Assembly (NCBI GenBank): GCA_902465215.1
Contig: CABQMM010000089.1
Span: 1-5,992 of the forward strand
Direction: 5' to 3'
Origin: an uncultured Bacillota bacterium
Lineage (GTDB): Bacteria > Bacillota > Clostridia > Peptostreptococcales > Anaerovoracaceae
DNA length: 5,992 bases
Below are positions 1 through 5,933 of this stretch, in pieces (within the stretch, counting starts at the first letter, position 1; every line of letters begins with the position of its first letter). A program made the translations under genes and the position numbers. The notes below the pieces were generated by a model. The model was given only the letters and a program-made list of their open reading frames with translations, did no database searches and was not told the origin of the DNA.

Positions 1-901
1 TTTCAATATTCTTAAGCACGCATGGGCGGAATCCCTTCTTTCGGAAAATGCCCCAATCCATCGCATTCACAAAAATCTTCGTCGGATCTTTGAGAACAAA
101 ACGCACCTGCTTGAGTTTCTTTAAATTAATATCTGAAATTACGCTATTGGTGAATGCTCCCGGTATGTATATATATCTTGTATCCTCGTTGATGGCTCCG
201 TTGATTTCTTTCGCCGCTCCAAGACCCGTAACAAGGTCGAGCTTTGTAACCGTTCCGTCCTCATCAACAAGCATAATCCTATCGTCAAAGTTATTGTTTT
301 CAATTGCCTCTCTCGCCGTGCCGTTTTCCAATTCCGGTGTCCTGTAGAGGTTTACTATGTGCGCGGTTTCTTCCACAACTTTGCTCATCGTTCTGGAAAG
401 CACCGCTCCTGTTGAAAGTATGATTGCATCCGATGTATCCGGTGATGCAATGGTTTTTCTGTCGATTGCGCCGTCAATTATAATAAGCTGACAGCCAAGG
501 TTCAGCATGTCCTCGCAAAGGAGTTTCTGCTCTGCATTTATAACGGGTCCTGCAATCTGAACATAACCGGCTTCTCTGACTTTGCAAATAAGAAGTTCAC
601 CGATTGCAGTGGAGTATTTCGTCTTTCGTATTACCTCAAGGCCTGCATCCGCAAGCTCGTACAAGAGTGCCGGTACTGCGGCAATCATGCCTTCTTCCAT
701 GTAGACTCTTGGTTTCTCTGTTCCTGTAACAAGATCCTGCGTTTCTCCGTCTCTGCCTGTCGAGGTAATTCCCAAAACAACGCCTTCGTCGATGGCTTCT
801 TCAATTAAATAATTCAGCGCCGTTGTCTTTCCGGCATTTTTCGCCATTCCAACAATGGAAATTGTTTTGTATTTCGTTGATAAATCGTAGAGTATACCCA
901 T
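1..901 (-). CDS. kamB: Probable lysine 5,6-aminomutase reactivase subunit KamB, 3' end outside window
   Basis: Reading leftward from ATG at 899-901, the frame is open for 300 codons to the window edge, so the C-terminus is missing. A P-loop-like motif, GMAKNAGKTT (residues 18-27), follows a short beta strand (ISIV). It resembles the GxKxxGKT loops of MobB-type nucleotide-binding proteins more than a textbook Walker A. A hydrophobic strand ending in Asp (LIIIDGA, 139-145) could be the Walker B equivalent. No signal peptide or membrane segment is visible, so the protein should be cytosolic. The KamB name rests mainly on context: in known lysine-fermentation clusters a conserved protein of this kind sits beside kamA and before a MutS-like ATPase (KamC) and the B12-dependent kamDE. 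That pair is annotated as maintaining lysine 5,6-aminomutase. A purine-rich AAAGGA (913-918) lies 11 bases before the ATG, slightly far, so translation may be moderate. Nucleotide binding is inferred, not shown. Confidence 0.72.
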   Translation of the reverse strand, partial: MGILYDLSTKYKTISIVGMAKNAGKTTALNYLIEEAIDEGVVLGITSTGRDGETQDLVTGTEKPRVYMEEGMIAAVPALLYELADAGLEVIRKTKYSTAIGELLICKVREAGYVQIAGPVINAEQKLLCEDMLNLGCQLIIIDGAIDRKTIASPDTSDAIILSTGAVLSRTMSKVVEETAHIVNLYRTPELENGTAREAIENNNFDDRIMLVDEDGTVTKLDLVTGLGAAKEINGAINEDTRYIYIPGAFTNSVISDINLKKLKQVRFVLKDPTKIFVNAMDWGIFRKKGFRPCVLKNIE

Positions 902-924
902 TTTCAGTAATATCCTTTATCACA

Positions 925-956
925 CCTATAGGGGCCCGAGACCGGTCCCCTATAGG
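925..956 (-). promoter_or_regulatory. Intercistronic hairpin between kamA and kamB
   Basis: CCTATAGGGG (925-934) and CCCCTATAGG (947-956) form a perfect 10-bp inverted repeat around a 12-base GC-rich loop. It lies between the kamA stop and the kamB ribosome binding site. On the minus strand no T-run follows it, so it does not look like an ordinary terminator. An RNA stem that marks a processing site, protects the kamA 3' end or partly attenuates kamB is more likely. The role is inferred. Confidence 0.6.
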
Positions 957-997
957 ATGCATTTAATTTTATAGCCGCACAATTCCGGCGTTTGGAA

Positions 998-2257
998 TTA
1001 GTGCTGGTTTCTTTCGTGTCTTGCAAGGTGTGCAGGCTCGATAGTCTTGATTTCAGGACCTTCACCGAGTGCAGATACACCCTGATATTTGTAAGTTCTC
1101 TTGCCTGTGCAGAAGTCGCATGTGCAAGGAAGATCCGGAAGGCTCGGTTCTGTGTATGTAGTAATGATACCTTCGTAGTTTCTCAGGATTACCTTGTGCG
1201 GAGTCTGAGAAATTACATACTGAGGCATTACAGGAGTCTTACCGCCACCACCAGGAGCGTCAACTACAAATGTAGGAACTGCATAGCCGGAAGTGTGTCC
1301 TCTTAAACCTTCCATGATTTCGATACCCTTGGAAACCGGAGTTCTGAAGTGTTCGATACCCATTGAAAGGTCGCAGATGTAGATATAGTAAGGTCTTACT
1401 CTGTTCTTTACTAACTGGTGAACTAAGTCTCTCATGATGTGCTTACAATCGTTTACGCCACGAAGTAATACGGACTGGTTGCCAAGAGGAATACCTGCGT
1501 CAGCAAGTTTTCTTAAAGCTTCCATAGCCGTCGGAGTCATTTCCTTTGGATGGTTGAAGTGAGTGTTTAACCAGATTGGGTGATACTTCTTCAGCATGTT
1601 AACAAGGTTGTCAGTGATTCTCATAGGCATTACAACCGGAGTTCTGGAGCCTAATCTTACGATTTCAACATGAGGAATCTTTCTTAATTCGCTGATGATG
1701 TATTCTAATGTGTCATCTTCAACGCAGAGAGCGTCACCACCGGAAAGAAGTACGTCTCTAACCTGTGGAGTTTTTCTGATGTATTCGATGCAAGCGTTGA
1801 TGTCTTCTCTTGATCTAGCACCATCAGTTTCGCCCGCGAGTCTTCTTCTTGTGCAGTGTCTGCAGTACATGGAGCACTGGTCAGTGATTAAGAATAAAAC
1901 TCTGTCCGGATATCTGTGAGTTAATCCAGGAGCCGGGGAGTCAGCATCTTCGTGTAATGGGTCCATGTCGTCTGCTTCGGATCTGTGCATTTCTGCTAAT
2001 GTAGGAACTGCCTGCATTCTGATCGGGCATCTAGGATCATCCGGATCCATAAGGGATGCATAGTAAGGAGTGATTCCTACTCTGAATCCGCCCATAACCT
2101 TTTCGATATCAGCCTTTTCCTGTTCTGTTAAGTTAACAACCTGTGCAATGTCTTCTACTGTTGAAAGTCTGTGTTCAACCTGCCAATGCCAGTCGTTCCA
2201 CTGTTCGTCTGTAACATCCTTAAAAAGAGGAATGTCTTTCCAATTTCTAACAGCCAT
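998..2257 (-). CDS. kamA: L-lysine 2,3-aminomutase (radical SAM, PLP)
   Basis: This enzyme interconverts L-lysine and L-beta-lysine, the first step of anaerobic lysine fermentation in the cytosol. Its 419 residues are full length for the family. The radical SAM [4Fe-4S] motif CSMYCRHC has cysteines at 128, 132 and 135. SGGDAL (172-177) is the expected SAM-contacting segment. GGGGK (336-340) carries the PLP lysine, Lys340. The substrate residues known from the Clostridium subterminale enzyme have counterparts shifted by three: Arg137 for the carboxylate, Asp296 and Asp333 for the epsilon-amino group. The structural zinc cysteines match too (271, 378, 380, 383). Keeping both aspartates supports lysine rather than glutamate or another amino acid as substrate. 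A good AAGGAG (2266-2271) sits 8 bases before the ATG. It lies 106 bases after kdd and 96 bases before kamB, in the same direction, so co-transcription is likely. Identification is very secure. Confidence 0.98.
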   Translation of the reverse strand: MAVRNWKDIPLFKDVTDEQWNDWHWQVEHRLSTVEDIAQVVNLTEQEKADIEKVMGGFRVGITPYYASLMDPDDPRCPIRMQAVPTLAEMHRSEADDMDPLHEDADSPAPGLTHRYPDRVLFLITDQCSMYCRHCTRRRLAGETDGARSREDINACIEYIRKTPQVRDVLLSGGDALCVEDDTLEYIISELRKIPHVEIVRLGSRTPVVMPMRITDNLVNMLKKYHPIWLNTHFNHPKEMTPTAMEALRKLADAGIPLGNQSVLLRGVNDCKHIMRDLVHQLVKNRVRPYYIYICDLSMGIEHFRTPVSKGIEIMEGLRGHTSGYAVPTFVVDAPGGGGKTPVMPQYVISQTPHKVILRNYEGIITTYTEPSLPDLPCTCDFCTGKRTYKYQGVSALGEGPEIKTIEPAHLARHERNQH

Positions 2258-2297
2258 CTTTTAATCTCCTTTAATAATTCAAATAAGCATTTGGAAT

Positions 2298-2327
2298 GGA
2301 ATCCCGCAGGGAGTCCTGCGAGATTCC
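2298..2327 (-). promoter_or_regulatory. Intercistronic hairpin between kdd and kamA
   Basis: GGAATC (2298-2303) pairs with GATTCC (2322-2327). After one C/A mismatch, CGCAGG (2305-2310) pairs with CCTGCG (2315-2320), closing a GAGT tetraloop. The 12-bp stem is strong and compact. The minus-strand bases after it (ATTCCAAATG) contain no T-run, so full termination is unlikely. It probably stabilises or delimits kdd and kamA transcripts within a shared operon, which is an inference from position and structure. Confidence 0.6.
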
Positions 2328-2363
2328 TTTAATAAGTATCTTCAGCTATTTATGTTCCGAAAA

Positions 2364-3374
2364 TTATGCGTACATTTCTTCGAATAAAGCTTTAAGACCA
2401 GGGTTTTCTCTTAAGCACTGAAGAGTGATTGCAGCGTGACCCTTAGTGTATCCGTTACCGATAATCATTGTAACGTCTTTGCCAACGCCTTCAGCACCGA
2501 GAGCTGCCTTTGTGAAGGAAGTAGCCATTGAGAAGAAGTAAACAACTCCGTCGTCCTTACAGGAAAGGATGGAAGCCATTTCTGTGTTTTCAATGGATAC
2601 GCAGTTGATAACTACGTCGAATAATTCGCCGTTTGTTAATTCCATGGACTTGTTGTAGAATCCAACAGCATCTGTAGCGTCCATGTGGAAGTATTCATCA
2701 GCAAGGTTAAGAGCTCTTGCTCTGTCTTCGGACTTCTGGGAACCAGCAGCACATACTACTAAGCCGGTAACGCCAGCTCTCTTCTTAGCTTCGTGTAAGC
2801 AAAGGAGACCGGATTTTCCGCCACCGCCGATGATAAGAACTTTCTGTCCGGACTGTACTAACTTAGCAGTCTGAGCAGGAGCACCAGCAACGTCTAATGC
2901 AGATAATGCAGTCTTTTCTGGCATATCATCAGGAATGATTCCGTAGATACCGGACTGGAATAAGATAGCCTTACCCTTGATGTCAACCTGGTCGATAGCA
3001 GGTCTCATTTCGATAATTTCATCAATTCTTAACGGTGTTAAGGAAAGGGATACTAATGTAGCAATCTTATCGCCAACCTTTAAGTCGCCAACATAGTTCG
3101 GGCCAACTTCTTCAACAGTACCAAGAAGCATTTCCATCATCTTAGCGCCGATCTTGTCCATTTCTTCCTTAGTTGTAACTTCTGCAGGCTTCTTGTCTAA
3201 AACTCTTCTAACGATTTCTGTGAAAGAAGCGGAGTCGATATTTAAAGTTTTAACATCGATAAGTACTTCGTTATCATAGATTTCCATTGTGTTATCAATA
3301 ACATCTGCTGGCTGTGGTAATACTCCCTTCGGAGAGATTACACGGTGTGTACCATAAGGGCATCCTTTTTTCAT
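2364..3374 (-). CDS. kdd: L-erythro-3,5-diaminohexanoate dehydrogenase
   Basis: Kdd oxidatively deaminates L-erythro-3,5-diaminohexanoate to 5-amino-3-oxohexanoate with NAD(P)+, after the two aminomutase steps of lysine fermentation. The 336-residue length is as expected. The N-terminal half is a mostly beta catalytic domain resembling the medium-chain dehydrogenase fold. It is followed by a Rossmann domain with a beta strand and glycine loop VLIIGGGGKSG (179-189), which satisfies GxGxxG at Gly184, Gly186 and Gly189. The sequence around GTHRVISPKGVLPQP (8-22) is typical of Kdd. A textbook AGGAGG (3383-3388) lies 8 bases before the ATG, and a sigma-54 promoter lies about 200 bases upstream. 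It is the first gene of the kdd-kamA-kamB run. The regulator gene upstream encodes a paralogue of this protein as its sensor domain. The name is well supported by sequence character plus the kamA neighbour. Confidence 0.94.
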   Translation of the reverse strand: MKKGCPYGTHRVISPKGVLPQPADVIDNTMEIYDNEVLIDVKTLNIDSASFTEIVRRVLDKKPAEVTTKEEMDKIGAKMMEMLLGTVEEVGPNYVGDLKVGDKIATLVSLSLTPLRIDEIIEMRPAIDQVDIKGKAILFQSGIYGIIPDDMPEKTALSALDVAGAPAQTAKLVQSGQKVLIIGGGGKSGLLCLHEAKKRAGVTGLVVCAAGSQKSEDRARALNLADEYFHMDATDAVGFYNKSMELTNGELFDVVINCVSIENTEMASILSCKDDGVVYFFSMATSFTKAALGAEGVGKDVTMIIGNGYTKGHAAITLQCLRENPGLKALFEEMYA

Positions 3375-3411
3375 TTTATTTTCCTCCTAGAAAAAATATA
3401 GATTTTATTTT

Positions 3412-3460
3412 TATGCGCCTGTTTCGCGATTAACCTGTATGGCTGCGGCGCAGGGGCATA
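3412..3460 (-). promoter_or_regulatory. Structured element in the kdd leader
   Basis: TATGCGCCTG (3412-3421) and CAGGGGCATA (3451-3460) pair at 9 of 10 positions. After a 3x3 internal loop, a further CGC/GCG pair (3425-3427 with 3445-3447) leaves a 17-base apical loop. In the minus-strand RNA the stem ends 23 bases before the kdd Shine-Dalgarno. It could stabilise the leader or respond to a factor. It matches no riboswitch class that I recognise, and no U-tract follows directly. Confidence 0.4.
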
Positions 3461-3467
3461 ACTTACT

Positions 3468-3485
3468 ATGTTAATTATATAACAT
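3468..3485 (-). promoter_or_regulatory. Dyad containing a TATAAT hexamer, possible secondary kdd promoter
   Basis: ATGTTA (3468-3473) and TAACAT (3480-3485) form a 6-bp inverted repeat whose 6-base spacer reads TATAAT on the minus strand. That is a perfect sigma-A -10 box. The best -35 candidate at 17-base spacing, TGGTAA (3497-3502), matches TTGACA at only 3 of 6, so the promoter would be weak or need help. The dyad could be an operator over it, or coincidence in AT-rich DNA. Confidence 0.25.
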
Positions 3486-3586
3486 CGAGGTCAGATTTAC
3501 CATAGCAAAAATGTTTTTTCCTTGTACATTTTCTCTGCGTTTCTACTCACGCGCTATTAAGCTACCTTCTCACCCGATATTAAATA

Positions 3587-3604
3587 AAGCAAAATTTATG
3601 CCAA
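3587..3604 (-). promoter_or_regulatory. Sigma-54 promoter of the kdd-kamA-kamB operon
   Basis: On the minus strand, TTGGCATAAATTTTGCTT fits the RpoN consensus TTGGCAC-N5-TTGCW with the exact GG-N10-GC spacing. GG is at 3602-3601 and GC at 3590-3589, and only the last base of TGGCAC differs. Transcription should start near 3577, giving a leader of about 200 bases before kdd. The adjacent gene encodes a sigma-54 activator, and dyad sites lie at about -141 and -172, the usual enhancer distance. Together these make the call strong although no start site has been mapped. Confidence 0.82.
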
Positions 3605-3709
3605 CGCCCCTCTTTTTTCGACACTTTCCTTTCACGCTCCGAAGTCCCCTTTTTATGCGGACCTCAGCCCGTATCTTTTTCCCTTTCAGTTCATATAGGC
3701 CCCTCTATC
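3605..3709. other. Pyrimidine-rich spacer between enhancer sites and sigma-54 promoter
   Basis: No credible gene or RNA is seen. The plus strand is strongly enriched in C and T. The stretch occupies the place where the DNA must loop to bring the activator at the upstream dyads to the sigma-54 holoenzyme. The reading frame open here on the plus strand has no ribosome binding site and runs antisense into the regulator, so it is not counted as a gene. Confidence 0.5.
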
Positions 3710-3727
3710 CGAACCGTTTTAGTTTCA
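3710..3727. promoter_or_regulatory. Weaker candidate enhancer site (UAS1) for the regulator
   Basis: CGAACCGTTTTAGTTTCA agrees at 12 of 18 positions with the reverse complement of the better site at 3741-3758, including all seven bases of the CGAACCG half-site. Its centre is 31 bp, about three helical turns, from the centre of that site. This is typical of paired activator sites. It is degenerate, and the same heptamer also occurs by chance in coding DNA at 3856-3862, so it is only moderately supported. Confidence 0.45.
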
Positions 3728-3731
3728 TAAC

Positions 3732-3759
3732 AAAAAATAGCGAACACAATTCGGTTCGC
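3732..3759 (-). terminator. Possible intrinsic terminator of the regulator gene, overlapping UAS2
   Basis: Read on the minus strand, the stem GCGAAC/GTTCGC is followed directly by TATTTTTTG and lies 18 bases after the regulator stop codon. That is the layout of a Rho-independent terminator. The stem is only 6 bp plus a possible AATT core, so termination may be partial. The same bases are also the best enhancer candidate, and both roles could hold. Confidence 0.42.
3740..3759. promoter_or_regulatory. Candidate enhancer site (UAS2) for the regulator
   Basis: GCGAAC (3740-3745) and GTTCGC (3754-3759) form a dyad with a central AATT. The 18 bases 3741-3758 match the site at 5870-5887 in 16 positions, including bases outside the symmetric arms. 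This points to a shared protein-binding site rather than a chance palindrome. Its centre is about 172 bases upstream of the predicted kdd start, a normal distance for a sigma-54 activator. The likely ligand is the Fis-type helix-turn-helix of the neighbouring regulator. Confidence 0.65.
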
Positions 3760-3777
3760 CATCTTTTTCTCTTATTT

Positions 3778-5847
3778 TTACTCAATTTCGTACTTCTTTT
3801 TCTTCCTGACAAGCTGCGTCTGGCTAATACCGATCGCCTTTGCAGCCTTTCTCGTCGAACCGTACTTTTCGCACGCGTACTTAATCAAGCCTTTTTCATA
3901 TTCTTCAACCGCATGCTGCAAATCAATCTCAGTCTCCTTTTCCGCTCCATCCGGCTCTTCCCTTCCAAAATTTCCACCTTCAAAAAGCTCTCCATGGTTG
4001 TCACGCATAACATCCATCAATGTAATATCTTCGCCCTGTGCTGAAATCATAAGCCTCTGCACAGCATTTTCAAGCTCACGAACATTTCCCGGCCACGGCT
4101 GGCGCTTCATGTAGTCCATTGCACTTTCGGTAATTCCTCGGGTCGTCCCGAATTTTTTCCCGTATTTTGACAAGAACAGGTTTACAAGCGCCGGAATATC
4201 ATCCGTTCTTTCCGAAAGATCCGGGATGCGGATCGGCACTACATTCAGCCTGTAATAAAGGTCTCGCCTGAAAAGGCCTTCTTCCACAAATTTCTCAAGG
4301 TCGCGATTGGTTGCAGAGATTATTCTGACATTCGTCTTAATCGGTGTCGTTCCGCCAACCCTGTAAAATTCACCGTCCTGAATGACGCGCAGTAGTTTCG
4401 CCTGCATTTCCAGCGGCAGTTCTCCGATTTCGTCAAGGAACATAACGCCGTTGTTCGCTGTCTCAAAATAACCTTTTTTCCCTGTTGCATTTGCACCGGT
4501 GAACGCTCCCTTCTCATAGCCAAAAAACTCAGACTCAATCAGGTTTGGCGAAATCGCTCCGCAGTTGATTTTCACGAACGGCTGCATCTTGCGGTCACTA
4601 CTTTTCTGAATCAGGTTTGCTACCTTTTCCTTGCCGACACCTGTTGCCCCGAAAATAATGACATTGCAATCATATTTAGAGACTCTCATAATCTCCTCCA
4701 TGATCATCTGCATCGCTCTTGACTTAAAAATGAAATCCTCCGTCAGACTTTTTTCCACAAGTGACTTCGTATACGGGCTCATTTCCCATTCATCCGTTTC
4801 CTTTTCTTTTAAAGCTGCAACGGTTGAATTTTCAAAGTAAGGCGCCACCTCAGACACTAATTCCATATCAAATTTATCATAGTCCGTTAAAAAGCCCTCC
4901 GCGCTTCTTACATCCAAATCTTTTGAAATGGATTCCGTGATATACAGCGCGATATTCAGATTGTTGATCAAATTCGCAAAAAGCACGGTCCCCTTCGGTT
5001 TTGTCGCCAGAATATTTATCGTCTCTGCCCCGGGGATTTCCGCGCAGTTTACCGAAAGATCGAACAAAGCATCTGCATTCAGTTTTTCCAAGGCTTCCAC
5101 GGGTTTTAATATGTCCAAAAAATGGATTTGATTAAACACTTTCGCGAGCAGGCTGTCGATGCCGCCGCCCGAAATTGAAATCCCTGTTTTTTTATCGAGC
5201 AGGCAGACGATTTCCCCTCGTTCGCCGATTTTGCGCCGAATCGCATAACCGAACAAAAGGTTCGTAATCATGTTATTTCCAACAATCAGAAAGCGGCTTT
5301 TTCCTTCAGCAAGGTCGCTGAGTCTGAGCAGTGTGCCCGACTGATCCAGCGCAAAAAGTAGGAGTGCCGACAGAACGCTTTCCTCCACCTGCACAACCTG
5401 AATGTGGTCATGTGCAATTACATAGCCTGTCGCTTCTATCTGATTAAAAGTATAATCAATTTCTTTTATGTTCTCTATGTAAATCGGAAGCGATGCCAGC
5501 GAAGCATTGCAAATCACAGTAGCTCCCGGCTTCAGCCCGTTTGGATTTTCATATTCTGCCCCGATTTCTTCAATGGTTCCGCACACAAGTCCGCCTGTGT
5601 CCGTTACCGGATTGTGAAGTTTTCCTCTGCGAATCGTAATATCTATGATTTTTTGTCTGATTTTTTCTTCATTATTGTTGGTTTCCGTGCAAATCTGCTT
5701 GAAGCTTGTCCCCTCAAGGTGTATTCTTTTAATAGATACTCTCATCTCATCCGGATAAATGTCGCGGGCGTTGTCAAGTTTCCATGCGGAAGTAGGTAAA
5801 ACATACTGAGGTTCTAGTACACGTTTCATGCCGTAAGTTGTAGTCAT
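3778..5847 (-). CDS. Sigma-54 enhancer-binding activator with a Kdd-like (degenerate dehydrogenase) sensor domain
   Basis: This 689-residue regulator has three parts. Residues 1 to about 340 are homologous along their whole length to Kdd, encoded by the next gene. Shared blocks include G-x2-RV-x2-P-x2-VLP near residues 6-18, GTIEEIG (90-96) against GTVEEVG, and the strand before the nucleotide loop. The GxGxxG glycines are replaced (GNNMITN, 190-196), so NAD(P) catalysis is probably lost. Residues ~365-600 are a complete sigma-54 AAA+ domain: Walker A GATGVGKE (400-407), GAFTGA (447-452), Walker B MFLDE (469-473), arginine-finger region FRRDLYYRLN (526-535) and WPGNVRELEN (585-594). Residues ~640-689 end in a Fis-type helix-turn-helix (STRKAAKAIGISQTQLVRKK). 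There is no receiver, PAS or GAF domain. An AAGGAG (5858-5863) 10 bases before the ATG supports the start. It probably activates kdd-kamA-kamB and a divergent operon in response to a lysine-pathway intermediate. The ligand is inferred. Confidence 0.93.
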   Translation of the reverse strand: MTTTYGMKRVLEPQYVLPTSAWKLDNARDIYPDEMRVSIKRIHLEGTSFKQICTETNNNEEKIRQKIIDITIRRGKLHNPVTDTGGLVCGTIEEIGAEYENPNGLKPGATVICNASLASLPIYIENIKEIDYTFNQIEATGYVIAHDHIQVVQVEESVLSALLLFALDQSGTLLRLSDLAEGKSRFLIVGNNMITNLLFGYAIRRKIGERGEIVCLLDKKTGISISGGGIDSLLAKVFNQIHFLDILKPVEALEKLNADALFDLSVNCAEIPGAETINILATKPKGTVLFANLINNLNIALYITESISKDLDVRSAEGFLTDYDKFDMELVSEVAPYFENSTVAALKEKETDEWEMSPYTKSLVEKSLTEDFIFKSRAMQMIMEEIMRVSKYDCNVIIFGATGVGKEKVANLIQKSSDRKMQPFVKINCGAISPNLIESEFFGYEKGAFTGANATGKKGYFETANNGVMFLDEIGELPLEMQAKLLRVIQDGEFYRVGGTTPIKTNVRIISATNRDLEKFVEEGLFRRDLYYRLNVVPIRIPDLSERTDDIPALVNLFLSKYGKKFGTTRGITESAMDYMKRQPWPGNVRELENAVQRLMISAQGEDITLMDVMRDNHGELFEGGNFGREEPDGAEKETEIDLQHAVEEYEKGLIKYACEKYGSTRKAAKAIGISQTQLVRKKKKYEIE

Positions 5848-5869
5848 TTAAGGTTTGCTCCTTTTTTGA

Positions 5870-5887
5870 TGAACATAATTCGGTTCG
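5870..5887. promoter_or_regulatory. Candidate regulator site (UAS3) between the regulator and a divergent sigma-54 promoter
   Basis: TGAACATAATTCGGTTCG differs from the site at 3741-3758 at two of 18 positions and keeps the GAAC/GTTC arms and central AATT. Its centre is about 65 bases upstream of the predicted start of the rightward sigma-54 promoter. On the other strand it lies about +11 to +28 downstream of the predicted regulator start site. Bound protein could therefore activate rightward transcription and block the regulator's own transcription. Confidence 0.62.
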
Positions 5888-5904
5888 TTTTTTATCTATT
5901 TTCA

Positions 5905-5933
5905 ATAATAAACCATTGGCACACATTTTGCAA
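5905..5933 (-). promoter_or_regulatory. Sigma-A-type promoter of the regulator gene
   Basis: On the minus strand, TTGCAA (5928-5933) and TATTAT (5905-5910) are separated by exactly 17 bases. They match the -35 and -10 consensus at 4 of 6 and 5 of 6. The start would be near 5898, giving a leader of about 50 bases. The -35 box is made of the same bases as the -12 element of the opposing sigma-54 promoter, so the two polymerases could compete. Confidence 0.5.
5916..5933 (+). promoter_or_regulatory. Divergent sigma-54 promoter reading out of the window
   Basis: TTGGCACACATTTTGCAA fits the RpoN consensus with GG (5918-5919) and GC (5930-5931) exactly 10 bases apart. All of TTGGCAC and TTGCA are present. 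It closely resembles the kdd promoter. Transcription would start near 5943 and go rightward into sequence not shown, presumably another lysine-fermentation operon under the same activator. Confidence 0.82.

Noticed and set aside
992..1306. 104-codon plus-strand open frame antisense to kamA
   Set aside because: It is opposite the conserved C-terminal zinc-site region of kamA, and its codons simply mirror that gene.
3471..3503. Ten-codon upstream frame in the kdd leader on the minus strand
   Set aside because: The nearest purine-rich AAGG is 16 bases from its ATG, too far for a normal ribosome binding site, and its peptide has no run of lysine or other attenuator-like codons.
3505..3523. Second possible sigma-54 element upstream of kdd on the minus strand (GG followed by TTTTTGC)
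   Set aside because: The GG and GC are 13 bases apart instead of 10, and the TGGCAC element is missing.
3856..3862. Extra CGAACCG heptamer resembling the regulator half-site
   Set aside because: It lies inside the regulator's helix-turn-helix coding sequence and lacks the other half of the dyad, so chance is the simplest explanation.
3511..4044. 177-codon plus-strand open frame spanning the kdd upstream region and the regulator 3' end
   Set aside because: It has no ribosome binding site, a composition typical of antisense pyrimidine-rich DNA, and about half of it is antisense to the regulator's helix-turn-helix region. The protein has no recognisable domain.
5827..5829. Alternative regulator start at the internal Met7
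   Set aside because: The AAGGAG at 5858-5863 is well placed for the upstream ATG at 5845-5847 and too far from Met7. Kdd also has residues before the equivalent position.
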